This document shows, in pieces, positions 36,501 to 48,800 of a DNA stretch of 61,194 nt. The position numbers were made by a program, and so were the translations under genes. Under the pieces are notes generated by a model. It ran no database searches, was not told the DNA's origin, and was given only the letters and a program-made list of their open reading frames with translations. Numbering within the stretch: position 1 is the first letter of the stretch; each line of letters opens with the position of its first letter. The stretch comes from Spongospora subterranea. Lineage: Eukaryota; Endomyxa; Phytomyxea; Plasmodiophorida; Plasmodiophoridae. The stretch lies in contig OUQQ01000028.1 of the NCBI GenBank assembly GCA_900404475.1, forward strand, positions 20,284 to 81,477, read 5' to 3'.

Positions 36501-37160
36501 CTGCCATAGCAGACAAAGAGGGGAACAGAAACATCCCTTCCAGGTTCTTATCAGAATTTCCATTATTGCCTTTAACATGGCATCCTTCGAGCAATAACGA
36601 AATGACTGCGCCACAAAATCGGTCCAGCTCCAACTTGACAACATCTAATCTACGATTAGGTCCACCTCCAAAAATCGGAATATTGATAGATCGGAAGTCT
36701 TAATCTCTCTTCTACAGGTGCCCGACAACCATATATGCACGAAAATCCACCCATGATTCATAAGGTAGTCACTGACTCCACTAGGTCATATACGAACAAT
36801 TTTGAAGCAGCATCTGGTAAAAACGTTGAATCTTTGTGCACGCCCACGGAACGATTATTTTCTTCAGGTAAAGGTATTACAACGGCTAACCGCTTCATTT
36901 TAAAGCCCTCGGAGCAGAACACCTCAGTGACGTCCGAAACTCAACAGAAAACAGGATCGATATCGAGAGCCATTGTTTACGATCATACCATTCGGATTGA
37001 ACCCGAAAGGATGCCGAACATAGAGGACATAAGCGCAAAATTAAACCACAAAATCAGCCAGAACTGTATCAAAAACATTGATCTCTCAAGCAAGAGGGTA
37101 CACAAAAGGCCATCACCATCATTTCTGCCGTTTTCAAAGCCAAAGATGCGGTCAATCTAA
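33530..37160 (+). CDS. UvrD/Srs2-family 3'-5' DNA helicase
   Basis: A superfamily 1A helicase that unwinds DNA and, for Srs2, strips Rad51 from ssDNA. The ATG at 33530 leads to [20 protein letters not shown] and Walker [18 protein letters not shown] (about 33615-33660). Later motifs are [11 protein letters not shown] (Ia), [12 protein letters not shown] (Ic), [15 protein letters not shown] (II, about 34478), [12 protein letters not shown] (III, split by an intron at about 34560-34607), [15 protein letters not shown] (IV), [15 protein letters not shown] (about 35690), [11 protein letters not shown] (V) and [16 protein letters not shown] (VI, about 36450-36495). The C-terminal exon (36720-37160) is polar and basic, without known domains, as in the disordered tails of Srs2-type proteins. 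The region 35190-35735 is confused by an assembly duplication, so exon structure there is provisional. Srs2, Fbh1-like or Pif-independent UvrD naming is undecided. Confidence 0.88.
35264..35735. repeat. Assembly duplication around single N at 35500
   Basis: 236 bp (35264-35499) recur as 35501-35735 with a T-tract length change and one C/T difference, inside the helicase gene. Confidence 0.88.
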
Positions 37161-37469
37161 CTTCAGCCCATGTCGAGATTACATATTTTATTTTTACAGA
37201 GTGATCGTCTCTTTCATTTTCTGTTAGCGCTAAGTTCGAAATGCATATACAAAATCAATATAAATTGATGTAATGCTGATATCAGCCTTATCCGGCTCGA
37301 TAGTATAGTACAGATTCCTCATACGTAGCCGATTTGTAAATTGGCTTATTCTGACGCCATCCTATTCCGGATTTTGGCCACGACCCCAAAGACGGGCGGA
37401 ACATTCTGATAGATCTTTCTATATCCTACGATGAAAACAGCATCGTTATCGTGTTTTATTGGAGCATTA
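37161..37469. other. Convergent intergenic spacer
   Basis: About 310 bp of AT-rich sequence separate the helicase stop from the RhoGEF stop. No gene seen. Confidence 0.5.
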
Positions 37470-38927
37470 TTAGAAGTTGAATACCTGATATTGTGCACCT
37501 TCACGCGACTCAGATGCTGCGGCGTCGATCTGATCTAACAGCAAGTTCATCCAAAACCGCTTTTCGTCAGCTGATGATGCACATAGGACAATGACCTAAT
37601 ACATCGGCCAGTTGTCATTTGTCAAATATCCCAATCCGGGGTCATTACCTTGGTCATACTGACAATTCGGAATGCGTTCGAGATTCCAGGAATTTGCCCC
37701 AGGGAAATATCGATCACTTTCATCTGGGACAGATCTAACGCGTGCTTGAACTTGCGATCATGCGCGGCCGCAAGGTCGGCATAGATCAGGCAATCAGAAA
37801 ACAATAAAAACGTGTATCTACAAATGAGATTCAACCGGCGAATACGAGATTAGACCAGATCAACTGACCTTTTCATCTTTGTGACATGACGAGCTGTTTG
37901 TGCAAACATCTACAACAAAGTTACGATGATGCGGTTTATTTTGTTTGGTAGGTCACCTTATAAAGAAGGCCTTGATGAACAAACTTACGGTGATCAGCCC
38001 CATTGCGAAGAGAAATTCGTCCATGGAATAGATCACGCTCGATTCGTCGAACCTGAACATCAACTCACGCAGTGTCAAGGGGACGAATATTCGGTTCCAT
38101 ACCAGGTGATGATGCTCTGTATAGCTGGCGCTTTCATCAATATGACGACATATGGTATTGATTGCATCCATTGCTTCTAATGACAGTGTTGCACCCATTA
38201 AAAGTTGCAATTATGGAAACCCAGGGTTTCTGGCACTACCTTGAACGGCCCGCCTTTCATCTAAGCAATCTTCCGGTATTGTGTCCATGACAGCGTTCAA
38301 CATCAAACAATAACGAGGGACTATACTAAAGGTAAGTTGCCATGGAACAATATGAGGTCAGATCTGAACCCACTCCTCTGAATTGGGGATATTCGTAGAG
38401 ACAGCAATGTGTCTTCTGCGACTGTTTCAGATACCCTGATGAACGAGTTCAGCCATGGATTCTCCGTTCTCGCTTGACGAATATCGTCTGATATCTCCTG
38501 GAACGCGGCAGCATGATCGCCATATAAATTCTTGGCGTCGCGGCAAAACGTTTTGAAGCGAATACCCAATCCTAGAATCCCTCCGGCTGCGTTTATTGAA
38601 GGGAAAACCTCAGTGGGCAGCCGTACGTAATTTTGAATTCGATCACATACCGCTCAGCATTTTAAGCAGCTTCTCGTGCTCGTTGTGGAGTGACGTCACC
38701 CCCGTGAACCATTTATCGACTTGATTCTCTGTAATTTGAGTCGCTTTTTGCCCCGATATTTGAATCTCGGCTCGCAATCGGCGCGCAAACTGCTGATCCA
38801 ACAGCGCCAACTTATTGCAGAATTTCTGCTCTGTATCTATGATCTCAAGGTATGGCCCTTCAAAGCTTGGATCATTCAACGAGAGCGATTGCATCGTCCG
38901 ATTAGACGGCGATGAAGACTCATCCAT
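37470..38927 (-). CDS. DH-PH Rho guanine-nucleotide exchange factor
   Basis: Activates a Rho-family GTPase at membranes to control the actin cytoskeleton. Start MDESSSPSNRTMQSL at 38927. The DH domain runs YLEIIDTEQKFCNKLALLDQ (CR1), WFTGVTSLHNEHEKLLKML, FKTFCRDAKNLYGDHAAAFQ and LRISPIQRIPRYCLMLNAVM (CR3). The IPRY form appears only after removing the GTGGG..ATAG intron at about 38327-38380, strong support for the model. The PH domain includes LICRYTFLLFSDCLIYADLA, FKHALDLSQMKVIDIS and the terminal helix SADEKRFWMNLLLDQIDAAA, ending VFNF at 37470. About 400 residues with no other domain, so it is a minimal GEF resembling FGD or fungal Cdc24-like cores without their extra modules. Confidence 0.85.
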
Positions 38928-38956
38928 CTTCTCTATAGTACTTTGCCGACAACTTG

Positions 38957-39181
38957 CTACAAGGGCATAGTTATTGTCGAAGTGGCAACAAGCCGGATAG
39001 GGTGAGTGTCAGGTGTCAAGGTCGCAGAAATCGAGATCTGTCCAGAATAAAACTGTTTTTCCTGGCGTATGCACCCTAGATCGATGATCTGGCGTCCATC
39101 GGTCAAGGTTGATATGGATATGTTAATCAATGTAATCATCGGCGTCTGGTTGCAGTTAGACGGTAATGGCAGATAGACCAT
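38957..39181 (-). CDS. Small hypothetical protein upstream of the RhoGEF
   Basis: A 74-codon ATG-started frame (MVYLPLPSNCNQTPMITLIN ... TSTITMPL) ends 30 bp before the RhoGEF ATG on the same strand. The predicted content is beta-rich, and there is no membrane segment. It could be a small gene, an upstream ORF in the RhoGEF leader, or an exon of another gene. I do not recognise it. Confidence 0.3.
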   Translation of the reverse strand: MVYLPLPSNCNQTPMITLINISISTLTDGRQIIDLGCIRQEKQFYSGQISISATLTPDTHPIRLVATSTITMPL

Positions 39182-39803
39182 TAAAAATGTACCGGTGAGT
39201 GTGTCAGCAATTTACAGAAGGAGGGGAGAAAGGATTGTGATCATGCACAACAGAATATATTTAACAATGTAATAAACGGTTATTAAGCGACAGCCAGAAT
39301 ACTATAGTATCGCTTAGCACAGGAGTTTAAGCAAATCACAGAACGAGCATCGCCTGGAGGCCAGAAGTGTTGAATCGCTGAGCGGATGTGTCATCCCTAC
39401 GAAGGTATCAGCGTCGAAAATGCTTTGCTAATGGACCCGGAAATGAGATAAGTCGCAAAGACTGGGGCTTTGTAAGGTATGATGGCGCTGCCGCTGCCAG
39501 TAAGTTACTGATTAGGTCTGCTTTTGTGAAAAGAAACCCATCGTCCAGTGGAGCCCGTGGTCAGGCCCATTACTGGTATCGCTCGGTGCTTGGTTGCAAG
39601 GGTCAAATCGTCCCGAAAATAACTGTTTCGAAAACAAGAAAGCCCGATATAAATCTGTCAGGTATCGAAGGGCCAGACCTCCTGGCGCTATTAACGACAG
39701 TCGGTGTTCAAGGGCAGTCAGTCAGCGAGCCAGATAACGTAATCCCAACCGGAATCCCAAGAAGAGACGGGATCGGGTCTCATAATCCGCAATTTCCTCT
39801 CAG
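39182..39803. other. Dynein upstream region with a long ATG-less open frame
   Basis: A 420-base frame (39388-39807) without an ATG start overlaps the dynein start. It reads GPGNEISRKDWGFVRYDG and SKTRKPDINLSGIEGPDLL, so it could be an exon of a longer N-terminus or a shadow. No other gene seen. Confidence 0.35.
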
Positions 39804-42800
39804 ATGATTCCCCCTCCTGTTGAGGAGCCGGAGTCGTTACAATCGTTACGCGCTCATCATTTCAAGAACGTGCTGCAGAATATATACGCGAATGCGGCGG
39901 CGGGTAATGAGGATGCAGCGGCAACGGCGCCGAAAGGGGAGCAGTTCCAAAGTCATGAACCCGAGGGTTTACCCACACCATCCCAGTCTTGGAGGGATAA
40001 AGTATCTGCCGCGATTCAGGCTGAATCGACAACGCTGTCTTCTTTGAAAAAACGGCCTCACCGGTCATTGCAGAAATCAACGCAACCTATCAGGCGGTTA
40101 CTGACCCCGAAATTTCCATATTCTAAGAACGAAATATTACGAAGGGCAAATCGAGATGATCACGAAAAAGAGTTCGAAAAAAAGTCGCGATCTTCCCCAA
40201 CAAAGGTGGATGATACATTTTAATGCGAGAAATGGTCTTATGTTGACGATCTAGGCGACCATAACTGAACGAATTGGTGCCCATTATTCCCCTCATGTAT
40301 CCCAATTGAATGGGGCACTTCTGGCTAAATATCGTCAGGTACTAAATGATGAAACAATGAAGAAGCTCAAAGCCACAAAGCCGTCAGCAAGCTTGAAACG
40401 CACAAAAAAGAACCACATTCCTGAGTACATATTTCTGTAAATTTCCCTTACGCTGTGCTGAATGAAATTTTCAGGGTGCAATATGATGCGCTCTCCATTG
40501 CGAACTATCAACTACCGAGTTGCAATGATCTAGTATATGATCCAAATCGCGACCGTGTACAACGATTATCGCTAGAGTTATTTGACGATCCTGATGAATT
40601 CGAAACCAGAACGCCTGATGAATGGCTGCAATTACCTCAACCTATTCAGGTAGTGAAAAAGTTCGATCATGCTTTATTCCTAATCTTGTTGGCATGACAA
40701 TCTAGGCTAAAGCTCTATGGTGTATAAACCATCAATGGGTATGGCTAGAATGTCATGTTTTATCGTATGATCCACAGTCATCGCTCTACCAAATCCAATT
40801 TACTGATTGTCAAAATGCTACGGGAGACTCGTTTTGCAAACACGTCCGCAGATTATCTGTTTGCTTTGACGCTGAAGACGAAACTCGGTTTTTTCAAAGG
40901 CGGCAAATGTGTGAACGCCTTCGCGAAGAGGCCAAAGCCTATAGAAGGTACTCAATACATGTTGCGTGTATTTGTATACTGATGTGCTACATCTTATAGA
41001 TATCGAATGTTGATTGATGGCCAGGATGCGTCTAAGTTTGCACCTCCGCGGCGTGATATCCTTCAGGGAATACTGCATGTATTGATGAAGGGGACTCGGC
41101 AAATGATAAACATCGTCAATATGAGGCAATCGTTTATCGAAGATCTGCTCGGTGAGGTACGGGACGAGTACGTTCGTAGCCAAAAGCAGTCATTGCTGCA
41201 TTACAATATGTTGAATCCAGCTGAAAATGCCAAGATTCAGGCGTTGAAAATCCCAGTCTTACAACTAAGGTACAGCAAATGTCTGATTCTATCAAGTCCC
41301 TGAGAAATCGTTCAGAAAAGGTAAAAGCCCATTCTTCGGGACTCTGGACGTGAATCGGGGTCCCCGATTATATTGGCATCCAGTTCTCGATAGACTCGTC
41401 AACGACCCCAGCTTTACTCAACTCCGCAGTCAAGTTGAATATGATCATTTTACATTGCAACCAGAGGTATTTTGTTTCAAAGAATCAGTTATTTGTACAT
41501 TCATCTATGAGCTGGAAAAAGTTTGATTTCACTTGGCCAGGTGGCCGAAGTGTTTCAAGTCATGCAGACTTCGTGGCAAGCATTGCGTCATAAAAAATTC
41601 CTGGCTCCGGTTCCATTAATGGATCTGCCTGCATCAGCATACTCATATCAAGATCAACAAGATAACAACTTTAATGAGTTCATCTATCAATTACAGACGG
41701 ATTGGCGCGAAGCGTTCGTTCATTGTATCAGGTATCACCATTCACCATTATAAACCGATCGGTTTAAATTTCAGTGCAGAGATCGTCTGTCAAATGTGTT
41801 CGACCTCTTTATTCGCTCGCGCGATCAATTTGAAGACAGTGAATTGCAGCGATTTCTCCAGAAGACAGCTTTATTGATGAGGACAAACCTCTCACAACTG
41901 GTCTTGGTCAATCTTCACGAATGGGGTCGATACCTTGATTCTTATACGCTGTCGTTATATGAATCCAATTGTAAAATGTTTGAGTCCCATGGACCTCAGG
42001 TTTGTTTCCACTTCAAGACATGAATGAATCCGTTTAACCCAATGCGGCAGGAGATTAGTGGTGCCTCTGATGTTGCTGTTATGACACATGACTCAAATCA
42101 CGCTGCAGATGATGTAACTCATTGCAAATTATCCTCTCTATCCATAATCTTGTTAAATTTTGATTTATCAGAGTATATCGTCATATAGGTTCATACTTGA
42201 CAATATAGCACCTTGCGTATATTCAGATCATCCTCCGCTGTTTTTGTTCAAATTATCCAGCGTGTCTCGCCAGGTAATATTCAGTTTAGTTGTTTCATGA
42301 TCGGTTGCCAAATATAAATTGCTCAGATATCGTTTATGCCTGAGCTTGACAGCATTGTATCAGTGATATCGACGCTCCTTGACGTTCCGATTAAGGTCCA
42401 GACGTTATCCGAGATTGATAATCAGGTGGTCCCGTTACTCGGATTTAGTCCTCGCCCACTTTGTTCTCCCGAAAACACCCCAGGTTATTCTGTGTTCACA
42501 CTCAAAGCTAATTTAGCTCTGACGTTTGACTGAGTCAGATATATTTGCTGAAGCTGAACGACAGAAGAGTTTAATTCAACGGTTTTACCAAGTTCACTCA
42601 ATCGGCCCGCTCGAGGTAAAATTGAACTGCGGCGCGAAATTCAACATTAATGCCCTTGGCCAACAGGTATATAACAAATTTATGCAGTTCGAATATTTAT
42701 TACACATGGACTGTGATGCGGTTGTAAAAAAATGGTTTGCGGGGGTACCGTTGTCAACAAGTCAACCAGGGACAGATACATCAGACAACGGTGATGAGAC

Positions 42801-45800
42801 AGCGCAGGGAATTATGAGGAAACATACTTGCGAAGAGACGAGATTGCAGATTCAAAAATACAAAGATGCTGAAACCGGCATATATGAATGTTGTCCGAAT
42901 AAGATAACTTTTCCCTTAATAGTTGTCCAATGTGACATGATTAAGGAGCAGTTAGCAGCTAAAGCCAGGGACATGTCACATCAGCTCACGTCTGGCTTTC
43001 TACAAGAGGTGCCCTTCGAATGTTCGTCGTAAAGAAGTGAATTGAGCGTTTTCACTCGTAGGTTCGTTGTGTGACAGAGGCATTGAACGACTCGTTCATG
43101 GGAAAGTTGGCTCGATTAACTGCACCCAGCAGGGATGTCACAGAATTAGCTGAGTTGAAAGATTTTGTCAAACGAGTTGATAAGATTGAGGTGAGTCTAC
43201 TGAAAGTGATTATCGCTTTCTTCTGAACATGCCAATTCAAATCAGATCCCCCAGATGTTGCAAGATATCGAATCGCTCCGGTCAGACATTGCTGTTCTTG
43301 ATGAGTTTAAGACCCCATTACCGAAATATGATTTTGAGCTGTTCTGGAAGGTATAGGCGCAAGGTAGTACTGGTTCGCTTCCTATAGTAACGGCTGTGTC
43401 GTTTGTGGAATTAGGTTGTTGCATGGCCTAAACAAATTCGAGCGGCAATTCAGGATACTAGAATGACGATTCAAGAAGACAATATGAAGTTCAAAGAAGA
43501 ACTGGTCGCGGAACAGGAGAAGTTCCAAGGATTCTTATCACAGTATAAGACTGAGGTTGTTATATGGAGAGCTGTTTCCCGCGCTCATCAATTTTTGGAC
43601 TTTAGGTGAGGTCCCTGTATCAATATGGAAAATGTGGCAACGACAAAATGGAAGAAAGAGCTTCACAAGTTGATGTTCTCCAAGATAAGCTTGATAAAGC
43701 CGATAAACTGGTTCAGTCGTTTAATGATCGCGAACGCTTGTTTGAAATGGAAACCACTGGTGAATGCGTCCAGCATTCTGGACCCGCAAATCTAACTTCC
43801 AGCTTAGAGTATTCAGAGCTCGACTCAATCAAAGCCGATTTTGAGCCCGTACTGAAATTATGGAGTATTGCGTCACTGTTCCACAATTCCCACACAATTT
43901 GGATGACTGGATCGTTTATTGAACTGTAAGCATGCAGCAATTAAGCAATACCTGGTCCTGATCCAGCGATTCAAACCCATAGGGACCCGGAAAAACTAGA
44001 AAACGATGTCAGTCAATGGTGGAAAGAGATGAACAGATTGGAGAAATTGCTAACGGAAAAGGACGCCAAAGCATCGGCGGAGGTTGTGCAAGATGGGGAA
44101 ATTGCCATGGTGGATAGATTGCTTATTGTAATGAATAGGTGGCAAACATTACCAAGCAGAGCATCGCTGATTTTCGTCTACACCTTCCAATTATATCCAA
44201 CCTTCGAAACCCGGGCCTTCGTCCCCGCCATTGGCAGCAGATTTCAGAACTATTAGGACAAGGAATATATCCTGATCAATCGTTGACTTGGGCCCAGCTT
44301 CTATCTCTCGATGTGCATGCTCATAAGTAACTTTCTTCGACGTCACTCAATTCGTCTTGACGTTCGTATAGGGAGAAAATTGATGAAATCTGTGTTTATG
44401 CTGATAAGGAGTACTCCTTAGAACACACACTCGACAAAATGGAAGATGAATGGAAGTCTGTTAACCTGAAGGTACTATATTTGAAAACCAAATGATTCAC
44501 TACGCTAAAAAAATCTGTTGCAGATTCTACCCCATAAATCGACTGGGACGTACAAAATTGTTGAAATAGATGACGCTTTGGCAACGCTGGATGACCACAT
44601 CGTGAAAACTCAGACAATGAGAGGGTCTCCATATATTAAAGCATTTGATGCTCGGGTTAAGAAGTGGGAGGTACTCGAAAATAGGTTTCACATACAATAC
44701 TTAACAGTTATTGATATTGGTGCTGTAGGGCCGTTTGAATTTGGTTGCCAAAGTAACAGAGGAATGGTTGTCATGTCAAAAGACATGGCTTTACCTAGAT
44801 CCAATATTCACTAGCGATGACATCATGCGGCAAATGCCTGTTGAGGCTAGACGTTTTCAGGTCAATCATTGTACCAACTTATCTTGTCATTTATTCTGAG
44901 TTGTCGTTTTGAAGATGGTTGATCAATATTGGAGAAAAACGATGGCAGCAGCTTTTGCCCGACCCAATTTGCTCGAATTTGTTTCAGAGGTCGATAACCT
45001 TCATAAGGGCTTCTTAGAATCTAATAAGATATTAGACCTGATTCAAAAGGTTTGTCGGATTTCAACACTTTAAAATGTAAGTCTTCATCAATGATGACGT
45101 TAGGGTCTCAACGAATATCTGGAAATCAAACGCCATGCGTTCCCTAGATTCTTCTTTTTATCCAATGATGAATTGTTAGAGATACTCTCGCAAACGAAAG
45201 ACCCCAATTCAGTTCAGCCACACCTTTCAAAATGCTTCGAGAATGTAGTGAGTTTGGACTTTAATTCCGAAATGGACATTCTATCGATGCGCAGCGCCGA
45301 GCAAGTACGGAAGTTGCTCTTGACATCTGCCCTTCATACTTAAATAATGTATCTGTTTAGGAGGAGGTCAAATTTAGTAAAATCATAAACCCTTCGAAGG
45401 GTCCGAGCAAGGGAAAGGTTAGAGAAGATTGCATTCTGATTCGATGATGCCAGTTCCTGAGACCACCCCAACAGGTTGAATTATGGCTATCCGAAGTGGA
45501 GGCCGTCATGAAAGATAGCTTAAAGTCGCTGATGCAACGAAGCCTAAAGGCGCATCTTAACTCCCAAGGGTTTGTACGGGAAAAGTGGCTTTTATCTTGG
45601 CCTGGACAGGTCTGACGATTATCCAGCCATAATCCTATTCTAATTGTTATACCAGATCGTATTAGCAGTTGATCAAATCATATGGACCTCCGAAGTTGAA
45701 GACGCATTACAAAAAGGTGACGCGTCAATAAAAGTGGTGATACTTCAAATAATCACACTGAACATTAGGGGGAAATCGTGGCTTGAAGAAATTCCTTCAC

Positions 45801-48800
45801 AAACTAAATCAGCAATTAGACTCAGTAGTAGAATTAGTAAGAAGCCCATTGACAGAGCTAGATCGGTATGGTTTCGCATTTCAATCAATGAAAATCAATA
45901 CTAAGGACTTTCGAATTATTTAGATTGACATTGGGAGCATTAGTTGTCATTGACGTCCATGCCCGTGATTCTGTTTTCAAAATGATCGAATCTGTCAGTT
46001 TGTGAAAGAGTCTGATTAATAGCGTTGTAAACCTTTGCGACAGGGATGTGAGGATACCGATGCGTTTGAATGGAAAGGGCAGCTACGATATTATATGGAG
46101 GAAGAGATGCTGAAGGTTCGCATGATAAATGCATCGATTGATTACGCCTATGAATATCTTGGTAATGCCCTCTTTTTTGCACCCAACGGATCTCTAAACG
46201 TTGGATCAGGCAATTCATCTCGTCTAGTGATCACTCCGTTAACAGACAGGTGCTACAGAACTCTAATGGGAGCTCTTCATCTTCACCTTGGTGGTAATAT
46301 CTGTTTGATAACCTTTTGCGTCGACCCCATTGGAATTTCTTCCCATTTCTTAGGTGCTCCTGAAGGGCCTGCAGGTACAGGGAAGACAGAAACTGTCAAG
46401 GACCTTGCAAAAGCAGTCGCCAAGCAATGTGTTGTTTTCAATTGTTCCGATTCGTTAGATTATCTTGTAATGGCGAAGTTCTTCAAAGGTATGTTTCTTC
46501 GTTCAGCCTCTTTTTCTTCACTTCATTTGAGTTTTGGGCGCTTGTTATCGTTGTTGTCAGTCAATTGAAATTTTATCTAAACTAACATTGGGTATGGCAA
46601 TTAGGTTTAATAGCCAGTGGTGCCTGGGCCTGTTTTGACGAATTTAATCGTATTGATTTGGAAGTATTATCGGTCGTTGCTCAACAGATTCAGTCAATTC
46701 AAAGAGCGATAAATGATGGCAAATCTCGCCTTCTATTTGAAGGAACTGACCTCATCCTTCAGCATTCTTGTGCTATATTTATCACCATGAATCCAGGTAT
46801 GTACTTGGCGTGATCGTCCAAACAAGCATCTTATTGGTATCACAGGATATGCTGGTCGCTCCGAGCTTCCTGACAACCTGAAAATTTTGTTTCGAACAGT
46901 AGCTATGATGGTTCCAGACTATTCGTTGATTGCTGAAATTGTCCTCTATTCATATGGATATAGCCAAGCTCGTATTCTGGCGAGAAAGATTGTAATCATG
47001 ATGAACATCAATGGAATAGTTTCGTAGTTCCTGAATTCCTTGATTAGGTGGCGGGGTTGCGATTGGCATCGGAACAGTTGTCATCGCAAGACCATTACGA
47101 TTTTGGGATGAGAAGTGTAAAGTCGATTCTCACCGCCGCTGGATCACTGAAACGCGACTATCCTCATACACCCGAAGATCAGCTTTGTCTTCGCGCCATT
47201 AACGATTGTAATTTGCCCAAATTTACCGCTGATGATATTCCATTATTTGTTGGGATTACTCGGGATCTCTTTCCAAGTGTTGTACTACCTGCTTTGGTTT
47301 ATGACGAACTTCAAACAGGAATCGTGCAGGAATGTGCGCGTTTCAATCTTGGTAAGTCTCTGTAGCTCAACGACACCACTATCCGACGTGGTCTGTGATA
47401 TAGAGCTGACGCCGAATTTTCGAACCAATTGCCTCAATTTATACGAGACCGTTCGCGTTCGTCATGGGTTGATGATTGTTGGAAGAACACTTTCTGGAAA
47501 GACATCAACGATCAGGTTAATTGGACGATGTTGAGTTAATATCATCTAATCCATATGATTCGATAGGGTACTAGCTGCTGCTTTAAAAGACGTCACTGTG
47601 CACACAATCAATCCCAAGGCATTATCGATGGGAAAGCTTTATGGCGAGTTCGACCCAAATACACGAGAGTGGAAGAATGGGATCATAACAGGTTCTTCAG
47701 CGTATTGTTTGGTATAATATGAAGTAGATAAGAAATGATTATATGGCGATAGTTATTGTCAGAGAGTGTGCATCATCAACGTCGCAAAATAGGAAATGGG
47801 TTGTTTTTGATGGACCTGTCGACGCAGTAGGGCTTACAGCGTGCCCTGAATTGTCAGACCATCCTCATGACCTTTCTAGATTTGGATTGAGAACATGAAT
47901 ACTGTTCTGGATGATAATAAAAAGTTGTGTCTGGCGAGCGGTGAGATTATCAAACTGTCTAAGACAATGACAATGATGTTCGAGGTAAATCAACTGGAAG
48001 TTGTCGTTGGTTTATTCTCATTATTGTGACCTGCATTATCAGGTTGAGGATTTGTCAGCAGCTTCTCCTGCTACTGTTTCGCGATGTGGCATGGTCTATA
48101 TGGAACCTGAGCAAATAGGGTTGATCCCTTTACTCACCTCGTGGCTCAATACTCTCGATTCCCGTCTTTCTCCTTTAAAAGACGATATCCGGGCCTTATT
48201 TAATTGGTTGGCGAAGCCAGCCCTTGAATATGGTTCGCGACGCTTACCTGTGATATTACCCCTATCTCGTAATCTATCCCGATTTTTCAAAGCTTGACTT
48301 AATCCTGTTGCTTTAGCGATGGCCTTGACGCGGTCTCTTTTCAGTTTATTTGGCGCAGTAACGGCGTCCCATTTCAGTTCCAATGTCGATAGATCTTCTT
48401 CACAATTAACTCTGGCTGTTGAGTGCATATTCGCATTTTCTGTCATGTAGAAACAAGCAGCTCGCCATACCCACACACCTTGTTGATGTGATTCCAGATG
48501 GACGATCGGCGCCAACACTACTGTTGAAGGTCGCGCTATGTTCGATAAATTTGCACGTACTGTGTTTGATGGAAAAGCAACGAAGGCCGACACGCCATCG
48601 TTAGACAAAACCTTTGAGGGTAGATATGACTTGATGGTTCGCAACTGGAGAATTGAAACTTTTTTGGGTCAGGAATATCGTTACGAATGAATTTCCCTTC
48701 GCGAGGTTCGGTATATGACTATACATTCGACTCAATCACTGGTGGATGGAAGCATTGGCTAGATGGGGGTGTAGTCCCTGACATTCCACCACATGTCGCC